This document shows positions 6,935 through 14,188 of a stretch of 34,054 nucleotides of DNA, in pieces. Position 1 is the first letter of the stretch. Each line of letters begins with the position of its first letter. The stretch covers positions 1 to 34,054 of the forward strand of contig PLJH01000097.1 in the NCBI GenBank assembly GCA_003139615.1. The letters are read 5' to 3'. The position numbers and the translations under genes are program-made. This DNA comes from Alphaproteobacteria bacterium. GTDB taxonomy: Bacteria; Pseudomonadota; Alphaproteobacteria; Micropepsales; Micropepsaceae. The notes under the pieces were generated by a model. The model was given only the letters and a program-made list of their open reading frames with translations. It had not been told where the DNA came from and did no database searches.

Positions 6935-7207
6935 CTAATTTGAATCCGGCTTGCCGCAACTCGTCCAACGAAGCATGGACAAATCGAATGCTAAAACCGG
7001 ATCATGTTGCCCCTGGGTTCTGACGCTTACCGCTTTGGCCAGATCGCAAGCCTGCGCCAATCGTCGGGGCGGACTCAGAAATTTGGGGTCCGGATTGATG
7101 ACAATCTCATAGTGCAGATGCGGCTTTGGAGGTGGAGGGGTTTGGGCATCGCCTGCTTGCGCCCCGGTAACGGCTAACCCCACAATCGAAATGAGCCAAG
7201 CTTTCAT
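6935..7207 (-). CDS. Small exported protein, unknown function
   Basis: A 90-residue protein beginning MKAWLISIVGLAVTGAQAGD, a plausible signal peptide with cleavage after AQA. The mature chain is Pro-rich (TPPPPKPHLHYEIVINPDPK) with two cysteines (QACDLA and TSCGKPD) that may form a disulfide in the periplasm. The ribosome-binding site is weak. It is convergent with the antitoxin gene, six bases apart. Unrecognised. Confidence 0.5.
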   Translation of the reverse strand: MKAWLISIVGLAVTGAQAGDAQTPPPPKPHLHYEIVINPDPKFLSPPRRLAQACDLAKAVSVRTQGQHDPVLAFDLSMLRWTSCGKPDSN

Positions 7208-7383
7208 TTAGGGCCACCAATTCTTTCAAACAGCCAAAGCCTATCGGAAGCACATCTGACAGCCAACATATTCCAGGCTTAATGCTCGGCCGAAGAGACG
7301 TCCCAAGACTTGTCGCCGCGCGGAATGGTGGGGCGCACATCCCGGATTCGCTCTTCGGCCACCGGAATGATCGATGCGATCCG

Positions 7384-7830
7384 TCAATTCATTCCGTCAT
7401 CGTCGAAATCGCAGTCCTTGATCTCCGTCTGCCCCTGATCCGCGCTGACGAGTTCGGGAACGATGTGGCCGGCCATCACGCCGAATGACCCATGGAACCG
7501 GACATAGACCGTCTGCCCCGCCGTCAGCGGCACAGTGGCGGATTCTTCTTTTTCGGTGGTCGCGCTGACGACATGCGTGCCGGGCGCAAAATCGTAATAG
7601 AAATAGCGGCCCGTGCGGGAGACCCCGACGCCGTAGCCGTCGACCAGCACATAAGGCTGCAGCGCTCCGCCCACCATCGACAGCGGGCGATAGAAATAGA
7701 CGCGCGCGAGATCGGACCGGAGCGCGGGCTCGCTCGGATGATGCTCGATGAACGGAAGGCCTCTTGCGGCGGCGGTGCCGAGCGGCAGCACCGCACAGAT
7801 CGCAACCGCGATCGCCAATTTCCTGATCAT
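7384..7830 (-). CDS. Exported DUF2846-domain protein, copy 1
   Basis: A 148-residue protein. The start at 7830 is set by an AGGGGGG ribosome-binding site and a signal peptide (MIRKLAIAVAICAVLPLGTA); the longer open frame upstream is not coding. The domain matches DUF2846: ARVYFYRPLSMVGGALQPYV, VLVDGYGVGVSRTGRYFYYD, FAPGTHVVSATTEKEE and LTAGQTVYVRF. In this family the domain is a small periplasmic or lipoprotein beta sandwich that some bacteria use with surface or stress functions; its activity is unknown. A paralogue lies 1 kb away (8886-9470), in the same orientation. Divergent from the DUF1801 gene. Confidence 0.8.
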   Translation of the reverse strand: MIRKLAIAVAICAVLPLGTAAARGLPFIEHHPSEPALRSDLARVYFYRPLSMVGGALQPYVLVDGYGVGVSRTGRYFYYDFAPGTHVVSATTEKEESATVPLTAGQTVYVRFHGSFGVMAGHIVPELVSADQGQTEIKDCDFDDDGMN

Positions 7831-8002
7831 GAATTCCCCCCTGTAACCGGCCCCCGCCGGTGTGGCACCTAATCTAAACCGAAGTTTCAATCCGGCCAAG
7901 GTCTCAAGCCGCAACGGCGGTAACATAGATTCTTTCGCACGCCGCCTATTCACGGAACCGCCGCGAGCGGGTAGCTTCCGCTTGCGGGGGAGCAGCGAAC
8001 AT

Positions 8003-8392
8003 ATGGCGGCATCCAAATTCAAATCGGTGGACGATTATATCGCCGCGCAGCCCGAGTCCGCGCGCGCCGTTCTGGAGCGCGTGCGCACAACCATTCGCGC
8101 GGCACTGCCGAAAGCGGCGGAGACGATCTCCTACAACATGCCCACCTATAAGATGGGCGACGAAGCCGTGATCCATTTCGCGGCGTGGAAAAAGCACTTC
8201 TCGCTTTATCCGGCCTCAGCGAAGCTTCTTGCTTTCTTCAAGAAGGAGCTTGCCGCCGCGACGATCAACAAAAGCACGATCCGGTTTTCGCTTGCCGAGC
8301 CCGTGCCGGCCACACTGATTGCGCGCATCGCCAAATATCGCGTGAAGGAGTTGGCCGAGCGCGCGAAAAAGAAGACGCCGCGGTCAGACTGA
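8003..8392 (+). CDS. DUF1801 (YdhG-like) protein
   Basis: A 129-residue protein with the order usual for DUF1801: an N-terminal helix (SVDDYIAAQPESARAVLERV), the central AAETISYNMPTYKM motif, a strand AVIHFAAWKKHFSLYP, then AFFKKELAAATINKSTIRF and a basic C-terminal helix. The family fold is related to small ligand-binding proteins; some members are labelled iron chaperones, without firm proof. The start at 8003 follows a GGGGGAG at 7986-7992; the upstream extension overlaps the divergent DUF2846 promoter and is unlikely to be translated. Confidence 0.8.
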   Translation: MAASKFKSVDDYIAAQPESARAVLERVRTTIRAALPKAAETISYNMPTYKMGDEAVIHFAAWKKHFSLYPASAKLLAFFKKELAAATINKSTIRFSLAEPVPATLIARIAKYRVKELAERAKKKTPRSD

Positions 8393-8633
8393 TAACTTTG
8401 CCCTCGTCAGCACCATCCATGCAAACGCCGTGAGCTTGCCTACTGAGCCTAAGCGGGATTCGCGAAAAGAAGCCTGCACGAAATCTGAACCGCATAATGA
8501 AACATCGGCACATTCCCGTCCCGGCCATTCAAGATAGCTTACACAGGGGTGAATTACATCGTTTTAACATCTATCCCGCCCGCGATCTGGTTACGTTCCG
8601 CAGACGATTTGTGCGGGATGGGTCTTGGAAATC

Positions 8634-8810
8634 ATGGAGCAGCAAACGCAGAAGCAGCGGATGGGGGACCTTGCCTCCCAGATCGCGCTGTTCAAGAGAA
8701 CGCTACCCCACACCCACGACACCGACCTGCACGGCCGGTGCCTGAAATGCGACATCAATACGGTGCTCGCGCAGTTCGAGCAGCTGCGCGATTACCACTT
8801 TCCGGCGTGA
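8634..8810 (+). CDS. Small cytoplasmic protein with CxxC, unknown
   Basis: A 58-residue protein starting MEQQTQKQRMGDLASQIALF, all helical by eye, with a single GRCLKCD motif (two Cys, two residues apart) near residue 40 and a second short helix (NTVLAQFEQLRDYHF). The start is taken at ATG 8634 with TGGAAA upstream. The CxxC could bind metal as a homodimer, which is only a guess. It may be a real small gene because the codons show strong third-position bias. Confidence 0.45.
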   Translation: MEQQTQKQRMGDLASQIALFKRTLPHTHDTDLHGRCLKCDINTVLAQFEQLRDYHFPA

Positions 8811-8885
8811 GCGCATCCCGGCGAATCTGCGCGGGAATACAATATCCCGAGAACTCCGCATCTTCGCGTGCGACTTTGCCGATGC

Positions 8886-9470
8886 TTAGGTTTTCGGCGC
8901 AGTTTGCGCAGGCGAATCCGTTGCCGGCGGCGTCGCTGCCGGCGGTGTCACGGGCGTCGTGGCAGCCGGTGTCGTCGCGGGAGTCGTGGTTGCCGGCGCC
9001 ATTGTTGCAGTCGTTTCCGCCGCGGCGGGCGCGTCCGTACCCGCGAAGTGACAATCCTTGATTTCGGACGTGCCCCGATCGTCGGCGACGATCTCCGGAA
9101 TAATGTGGCCGACCAAAAATCCCATCGAAGGGTGTGTCCGGACATACACGGTCTGGCCTGCCGCCAACGGCACGGAAAGGTTTTCTTCTTTTTCCGTGGT
9201 CGCGCTGATCGCGTAGGTGCCGGGCGGCCGGTCGACATAGAAGTAGTCACCCGACGAGGACTCGCCTACCGCCACGCCATCGATTTTAATTGCCGCCTCA
9301 ACCGCAAGACCAAAGAACGAAGACTCGCGATAAAAATAGATGCGTCCCATGCCCGCGCTGACGGCCGGCTCGCTTGCATGATGATCCGAATAAACCTGTC
9401 CCCGCGCATAAGCCCCGCCCAAAGGAAGAACCGCACAGATCGCAACGACGCACGCCAATTTCCGGAACAT
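8886..9470 (-). CDS. Exported DUF2846-domain protein, copy 2, with Ala/Thr/Pro tail
   Basis: A 194-residue protein with a signal peptide (MFRKLACVVAICAVLPLGGA), almost the same as copy 1 at 7384-7830. Its domain (MGRIYFYRESSFFGLAVEAA, AISATTEKEE, LAAGQTVYVRTHPSMG, HIIPEIVADD, EIKDCHF) aligns along the whole length of copy 1. It adds a 55-residue tail of Ala, Thr and Pro that copy 1 lacks and that could span the cell wall or serve as a flexible linker. The ribosome-binding site GAGGGGGA precedes ATG 9470. The two genes point the same way but are separated by the DUF1801 and CxxC genes on the other strand. Confidence 0.8.
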   Translation of the reverse strand: MFRKLACVVAICAVLPLGGAYARGQVYSDHHASEPAVSAGMGRIYFYRESSFFGLAVEAAIKIDGVAVGESSSGDYFYVDRPPGTYAISATTEKEENLSVPLAAGQTVYVRTHPSMGFLVGHIIPEIVADDRGTSEIKDCHFAGTDAPAAAETTATMAPATTTPATTPAATTPVTPPAATPPATDSPAQTAPKT

Positions 9471-9740
9471 AGATAATCCCCCTCGATTAACCGGCGCCCC
9501 CGCCGGATGTTGGGATCAGTCTAGGCCGACATTTGGAATGCGCCAAGCCGGCAGGATCACTTCGGAATTGCCCAGGTGGATGTTTCGATTGCGCCGGACC
9601 AGGAACCGGTCTTCGGGCGCGCATCCTTCAAATGGATGATGCGGAAACGGCACTGTGCTTCGGCTGTGACCGGAATCGCTTTCGGGACAGGCGGAATTTG
9701 CTAGTGTCGCAGGGTATGCGGCGGCCTGGAGGGATCGACG

Positions 9741-11539
9741 ATGCGCATCCGGATTTTGGGATTTGCGGCCTTGTTTGCGCTGACGGCAGGCGCGGCCCTG
9801 GCAAGCGGCCCGACCGTCAATGTTGACGGAGTCGTCATCGATGGCGCCTACAACTCGCAGAATTCGAGCGTCGCGGAATTCTTCGGCATTCCCTACGCCA
9901 CCGCCAAACGCTGGACGCCACCGGGCAAGCACGCCGCACTGACGAGCCCGTTCGACGCGGCGAATTTCACGACGGTCAATGTCTGTCCGCAGAGCGCGCC
10001 TGTGGTGGTGATCGGTCACACACTACCCCAGTCCGAGGATTGCCTTTCGCTCAACGTCTACGTGCCTGCTTCCGCGACACCGACCTCGAAGCTTCCCGTC
10101 TATATTTTCATCCATGGCGGTGAACTGCAGAACGGAACCGGGCTTGAATATTTTCCGATCGACATGGTGGCGACGAACGACATCGTGGTCGTCACGATCA
10201 ATTACCGCCTGGGCGCGCTGGGCTTCCTCGCGCAATCGGCGATCGCAGCCGCCAAAGCCGACACGTTCGAAGCCGTGGGTGATGCCGGCAATTACGGGCT
10301 GATGGACCAGCAATATGCGATCCAATGGGTGAAAAAGAATATCGCCGCGTTCGGCGGCACGCCGGCGCGAATGACGATCGGCGGACAATCGGCGGGCGGC
10401 ATCAGTGTGCTTCTCGATATGTTGTCGCCGGGATCTGCGGGTCTGTATCGCGGCGCGATCGTCGATAGCGGCGCCTATCGCCTGCACAATCTTCCGACGG
10501 AAGCCGCATACGAAAGCACCTATGGCAATCCTTACGTCAACGCGGCCCTTGCGGCATCTCCCAATGCCGGCAGCATCGATTGTTCGAAGCTGACGACGAG
10601 CAGCCCCAAAGCCCAGATCGTCAAATGCCTCGACGGCGCGCCCGTCGCCACGCTGCTGACGGCACAGCAGAAGTCTTCGGCGATTTCGGCATCGCGCCCG
10701 ATACCGGCACGCTGTTCGTGCCGAACGGATTGCAACAGGGATTGTCGGCCGGAGATTTCCCGCACATTCCCGTGCTCATCGGCAACAACCTGAACGAAGA
10801 CCGTTACTTCGAGCCCGGCGAAGTTCCTTTCGCCACGAGCGAAAGCACGGTGATCGCAGCAGGCGGTCCCGCCAATTACGATCTCGCGAATTCCAACAGC
10901 TTCTGCAGCGGCGCAAAATGCACCTACCAGAAAGAGATCCAACTCTTCCTGGGAAACGAGGGGCTCCCGGCTGCCTCAAACACCACGGCATTCGACAAGT
11001 CGCTGGCGAACAACACCTACAAGCTTGCGGATTTTCCCGACCAATATCTCGCAAGCAGCGCGCCCACGGCGGACGAAGGCCTCGCGCAAATCGGCACCGA
11101 CTACAGATTTGCCTGCAATGCGCTCGACGCAGCCACCGAGATTGCCGGGTTCTCCACCGTCTATGCCTATGAGCTCGACGATCCGCTCGCGCCGCCCACC
11201 TCGGCGAGCCCGGCGGTCACGACTGCGCCGAACGATCAATACGGCTATGCGACGGCCTCACAGCACGGCGCGGAGTTGCAATTCCTGTTCACCTTTCCGT
11301 CGACGAGCAGCTTCAGCACCGATGAAAAGCAACTCGAAGCGACCATGCAGAGCTATTGGGGCAATTTCATAAAGACCGGAAATCCGGGCAGAGGCGCCAC
11401 CGTGCCCAGATGGCCCGCATTCGGAACAAAGAGCGAGGTCCAACGCCTCGTGCCGGGCCCCGCAAACCCCGCACCCTTCACCACGTTCGCCAAGAAGCAT
11501 TTCTGCTCGGTGTGGGAGCCGATCATCTCGGCGGAATAA
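9741..11539 (+). pseudogene. Exported type-B carboxylesterase with one frameshift
   Basis: Two overlapping frames together give one full-length (about 600 aa) alpha/beta-hydrolase. The first frame (9741 to about 10670) holds a signal peptide (MRIRILGFAALFALTAGAAL), the FFGIPYA start of the fold, SEDCLSLNVYVP, the oxyanion-hole IFIHGGELQNG and the nucleophile elbow TIGGQSAGG (Ser near residue 217). The second frame (from about 10670 to 11539) holds FGIAPDTGTL, VLIGNNLNEDRY (acid residue region), ASQHGAELQFLF (catalytic His) and the C-terminal WPAF. The shift lies near 10660-10680 and fits one lost base, with no slippery heptamer. If real, the gene is inactive; a sequencing error is the alternative. 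Ribosome-binding site GGAGGG at 9729. Confidence 0.8.
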
Positions 11540-11562
11540 AAAAACAATTCGCCGGTGTTCGA

Positions 11563-12063
11563 ATGGACGAACCGAAAGCTCGAAAAAAACGCAAAACACC
11601 CGCCGGTATCGCCGGCGGCCGCTGCTTGTGCGGCGCGGTGCAGATCGAAATCGATACGCCGGCGTTCTGGGCCTGGCACGATCATTCGCGCGCGAGCAGG
11701 CTGGCGCAAGGTGCTGCTTACGCGACCTATGTCGGCTGCTGGAAAAGCCGCGTGCGCGTCACGAAGGGCGAGAAATCGCTGATGCGCTTCGAAGACAACG
11801 AGACGAAAACCGCGCGCACGTTCTGCGCACGGTGCGGCACGCCGATATTCTACGAGCGCCATCGCTCGACCAAAATGGTGAACATCCCCCGCGCGTTGTT
11901 CGAGGCGCGCACCGGCCGCGAGCCGCGCTATCACATCCGCATTGAGGACGCGCCGGAATGGGCCTATCGCGGCGAGAAGCTCGTGCCGCTCAAGGGCTTT
12001 CCGGGAGTCGTGTGGGAGCGCCCGGGACGCAAGAAGACGTTCGAGCCCGGCGGCGATTTTTGA
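11563..12063 (+). CDS. GFA/CENP-V family zinc protein
   Basis: A 166-residue protein. After a basic N-terminus (MDEPKARKKRKTP) comes GGRCLCGAVQIEI with the first metal cysteines, a central YATYVGCWKSRVRVTKGEKS, FEDNETKTARTFCARCGTPI with the second CxxC pair, and a C-terminal tail HIRIEDAPEWAY. These zinc cysteines and the order are those of the Mis18-like beta-tent of the GFA family (glutathione-dependent formaldehyde-activating enzyme, Gfa). Many members are only called that by homology, and glutathione use is not certain here. It starts 23 bases after the esterase stop, perhaps in the same transcript. Confidence 0.8.
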   Translation: MDEPKARKKRKTPAGIAGGRCLCGAVQIEIDTPAFWAWHDHSRASRLAQGAAYATYVGCWKSRVRVTKGEKSLMRFEDNETKTARTFCARCGTPIFYERHRSTKMVNIPRALFEARTGREPRYHIRIEDAPEWAYRGEKLVPLKGFPGVVWERPGRKKTFEPGGDF

Positions 12064-12225
12064 GCGGACGATCAAATTGACTTTTTGCGGCGCGCTTTGT
12101 ATCGCTCATTCATGAACCGCGCGCGCACCAGCATCCTGAAGCAACGCTGTCCCTCATGGGCGGCGGTTGCATGCGCGATTCGTCGGGGACCATAAAACAA
12201 CTCTCCCCGATATTGTGCCCCACAA

Positions 12226-12249
12226 CCCTGCCCTTGCAGCGGGGTTTTT
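12226..12249 (+). terminator. Possible Rho-independent terminator
   Basis: CCCTG (12226-12230), a six-base loop, then CAG-C-GGGG and five T (12245-12249) form a short bulged stem with a T-run about 165 bases after the GFA gene and before the next one. Confidence 0.4.
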
Positions 12250-12287
12250 GTTGAGGCCTCGCCGGCATCCCAACCCAGGAGCCCACG

Positions 12288-12728
12288 ATGCCACACCACA
12301 ATTTTACATCCGAAACGGAAATCCACCGGATCGGCCTCGGCCTCATCGATCGTTCTTTACCCAAGTCGGATTGGACGCATGCAGCCCACTTCGCCGCCGC
12401 GCTCTGGCTCATGCGCTACCGCCCAGAGCTCGAAGCATCAGCATGCATGCCGGATTTCATTCGCGCCTATAACGAAGCGACAGGCGTTGCAAATACTGAC
12501 ACGGACGGATACCACGAAACGATCACGCAGGCTTCGTTGCGTGCCGCACGCGCGGAGCTGGATCGATATTCGGCCTCGACGCCCATCTTCGAAATCGCAA
12601 ACGCCTTGATGGCGTCGCCGCTCGGCCGCTCCGACTGGTTGCTGGCTTATTGGTCGAACGCGCGTTTCTTTTCATCCGAGGCGCGCAAACGCTGGTGCGA
12701 CCCGGATGTGCAGCCTTTTCCATTCTGA
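12288..12728 (+). CDS. Conserved hypothetical protein
   Basis: A 146-residue soluble helical protein. Distinct motifs are SDWTHAAHFAAALWLMRYRP, FIRAYNEATGV, NTDTDGYHETITQASLRAA and a C-terminal PLGRSDWLLAYWS and ARKRWCDPDVQPFPF. The 'DWTHAAH' plus 'DTDGYHET' pattern recurs in small hypothetical proteins of many proteobacteria and cyanobacteria; I know no function for it. The conserved His and Asp residues could mark a metal or substrate site, which is inference. The start is supported by a CAGGAG ribosome-binding site seven bases upstream. Confidence 0.7.
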   Translation: MPHHNFTSETEIHRIGLGLIDRSLPKSDWTHAAHFAAALWLMRYRPELEASACMPDFIRAYNEATGVANTDTDGYHETITQASLRAARAELDRYSASTPIFEIANALMASPLGRSDWLLAYWSNARFFSSEARKRWCDPDVQPFPF

Positions 12729-12856
12729 TCGGACTTGGGGCGACGTGTTTCTCCAAATGTGGATTACCAATGTCACCGGTAGCACCTGTCGCGGTCGCCT
12801 TTACCCAAGATCCGATTGGGATTAACGTCTGCCGGCATTTCGATCAGGGGATATTT

Positions 12857-13249
12857 ATGCACGGATTCTTGCGGACCACACTGAAAAGCGTCGTTCTGAT
12901 TTTGCCGATCGCGTTTGCGCTTCCGGCGCAGGCGCAACAGATGAGCAGCTATCAGGACAGTTGCCGGCATATCCGCGTTCACGGCGCGACGCTCTCCGCC
13001 GATTGCCGCCGGATGAACGGCAGCTTCAACGAAACCTCGATCGAAATCCGCGGTATCGAAAACATCGATGGCAATCTGCAATTTTCGAGCATGGTGCAGC
13101 CGAGCAGCTATCAGATCACCTGCCTGCACATTCGCGTCGCCGGCGCAACATTGACGGCGCAGTGCCGGCGCATCGACGGCACCTGGAATGAAAGCTCGGC
13201 CCTGATTGCGGGCATTGCGAACATCGACGGCAATTTGCAGTATCAATAG
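12857..13249 (+). CDS. Exported cyanovirin-N homology (CVNH) lectin-like protein
   Basis: A 130-residue protein: signal peptide (MHGFLRTTLKSVVLILPIAF, ending AQAQQ) and two tandem ~50-residue repeats. Repeat one reads SSYQDSCRHIRVHGATLSAD ... CRRMNGSFNETSIEI ... NIDGNLQF; repeat two reads SSYQITCLHIRVAGATLTAQ ... CRRIDGTWNESSALI ... NIDGNLQYQ. This S-C-x-x-I-x-L/V pattern, the C-R-x-x-x-G-x-x-N/W and the terminal N-x-D-G-x-L are the CVNH signature, with the two conserved cysteines per repeat forming disulfides. CVNH proteins bind oligosaccharides such as high-mannose glycans. Here it is probably periplasmic or secreted. The AGGGG ribosome-binding site lies at 12846-12850. Confidence 0.85.
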   Translation: MHGFLRTTLKSVVLILPIAFALPAQAQQMSSYQDSCRHIRVHGATLSADCRRMNGSFNETSIEIRGIENIDGNLQFSSMVQPSSYQITCLHIRVAGATLTAQCRRIDGTWNESSALIAGIANIDGNLQYQ

Positions 13250-13607
13250 ACGGCGCCGGAGCCGGGAACTCTTTGTTGCGCCCCAAGATCGATGCCGCGC
13301 GCGACCGCTGCAACGACGACTCATTTCTCGTCAATCCTTACGCGTTCCACACGGTCGCGCGCCATTTCATGGATTTGATGGACTCCCGCGACCGGGCGAA
13401 TTAGAGCATCTTTCGAGCACATCGACGCGCGAGGCCCCCCTCTGTCGCGCACTTCGTGCGCGCCACCTCCCCCGCGTGCGGGGGAGGAAAACGATTGATG
13501 CTGCTTAATTTCTTTCCTCACCCGTTTACGGGGGAGGTGGCGAGCGTAGCGAGGCGGAGGGGGCCACCGTCGATTAAAGATCGTCACAAGACGCTCTGAA
13601 GTCGCGA
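13250..13607. other. Gene-free stretch dominated by an inverted repeat
   Basis: There is no gene that can be supported on either strand. The main content is the inverted repeat element at 13432-13567. Confidence 0.6.
13432..13567. repeat. Intergenic inverted-repeat element (MITE-like)
   Basis: A left arm at about 13432-13480 (GGCCCCCC..., with CGCCACCTCCCCCG) is inverted at about 13529-13566 (CGGGGGAGGTGGCGAGCG...GGAGGGGGCC). The left arm contains its own hairpin CGCGCAC-TTC-GTGCGCG, and CCTCCCCCGCG/TGCGGGGGAGG forms a second one at 13466-13487. Non-coding elements with this layout are common between alphaproteobacterial genes and may be transposase-dependent MITEs or terminators. Confidence 0.6.
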
Positions 13608-14126
13608 TTACTCCGGTGCCGCGATGTCGTCGACGAAACGGCGCAGCAGGCGCACGAGGCTTTCGAAATCTTTTTCGCTCCATTTTGCGAGGACGGGCGC
13701 GGCAAGCCTCTGGCGCGCGGCCGCCAGCGCGTCCGTCATGCGACGCCCCGCTTTTGTGACGACCGCCTGATGCACGCGCGCGTCCGCCGCACTCGGCCGC
13801 CTTTCGACAAGACCGAGCTCCACGAGCTTCGCGACCTGGCGGCTGACGGTCGTATGGTCGCGGCCGGATCCTTCGGCGAGCGCCACGACGCCGATCGGAC
13901 CGAAGCGCTCGATGCCGACCAGAAGCGGAAAGAGCGCGCGATCAAGCGAAAGGCCTGCTTCGTTCAGCAGGATATCGTCCTGCTGCGGCCGGTTCATCAG
14001 AACGAGGAGATCGAGGATCGCGGCGTGCAGCTGCGGCAGCTGCGGCAGCTGAGCCTTCGCCTTGCCGGCGCCGGCCCGTTTCGGGCGCCTGTCGCTCACG
14101 CGCGTCGATCCGTGTATTTTGCACAC
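13608..14126 (-). CDS. MarR-family transcriptional regulator
   Basis: About 172 residues from the GTG at 14126. The winged helix-turn-helix is clear: LDRALFPLLVGIERFGPIGV, VALAEGSGRDHTTVSRQVAK (recognition helix), LVELGLVERRPSAADARVH (wing), then the dimerisation helices to the C-terminus. The start is uncertain. The upstream ATGs lie within operator-like repeats, while GTG 14126 has AAGGA four bases before it; GTG at V31 of the open frame is another option. The gene is divergent from an FAD monooxygenase, so it is probably the repressor of that gene and of itself, released by an aromatic or drug-like ligand. Confidence 0.85.
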   Translation of the reverse strand: MCKIHGSTRVSDRRPKRAGAGKAKAQLPQLPQLHAAILDLLVLMNRPQQDDILLNEAGLSLDRALFPLLVGIERFGPIGVVALAEGSGRDHTTVSRQVAKLVELGLVERRPSAADARVHQAVVTKAGRRMTDALAAARQRLAAPVLAKWSEKDFESLVRLLRRFVDDIAAPE

Positions 14127-14177
14127 ATTATCCTTGACTCCCGGTGGGACGCTTATTATGTGCATAATACACATAAT
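14112..14177. promoter_or_regulatory. Divergent control region with operator-like palindromes
   Basis: The 23-base site 14155-14177 reads ATTATGTGCAT then AATACACATAAT-type inverted arms, nearly perfectly symmetric about 14166. A second imperfect palindrome with the same half-site, GTGTATTTTGCACAC, lies at 14112-14126 over the MarR start. Two related sites at each divergent start fit autorepression plus repression of the monooxygenase. A TTGACT at 14134-14139 could be a -35 box for the plus-strand gene. Confidence 0.6.
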
Positions 14178-14188
14178 GGGACAGGGCA

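Noticed and set aside
10660..10680. Programmed ribosomal frameshift in the esterase
   Set aside because: There is no slippery X-XXY-YYZ site or obvious stimulatory hairpin, and type-B esterases are not known to use frameshifting.
12072..12326. 84-codon minus-strand ORF between GFA and the hypothetical gene
   Set aside because: It crosses the terminator-like hairpin and has no ribosome-binding site or family pattern.
13432..13567. CRISPR array
   Set aside because: Repeats are inverted, not regularly spaced direct repeats, and no cas gene is present.
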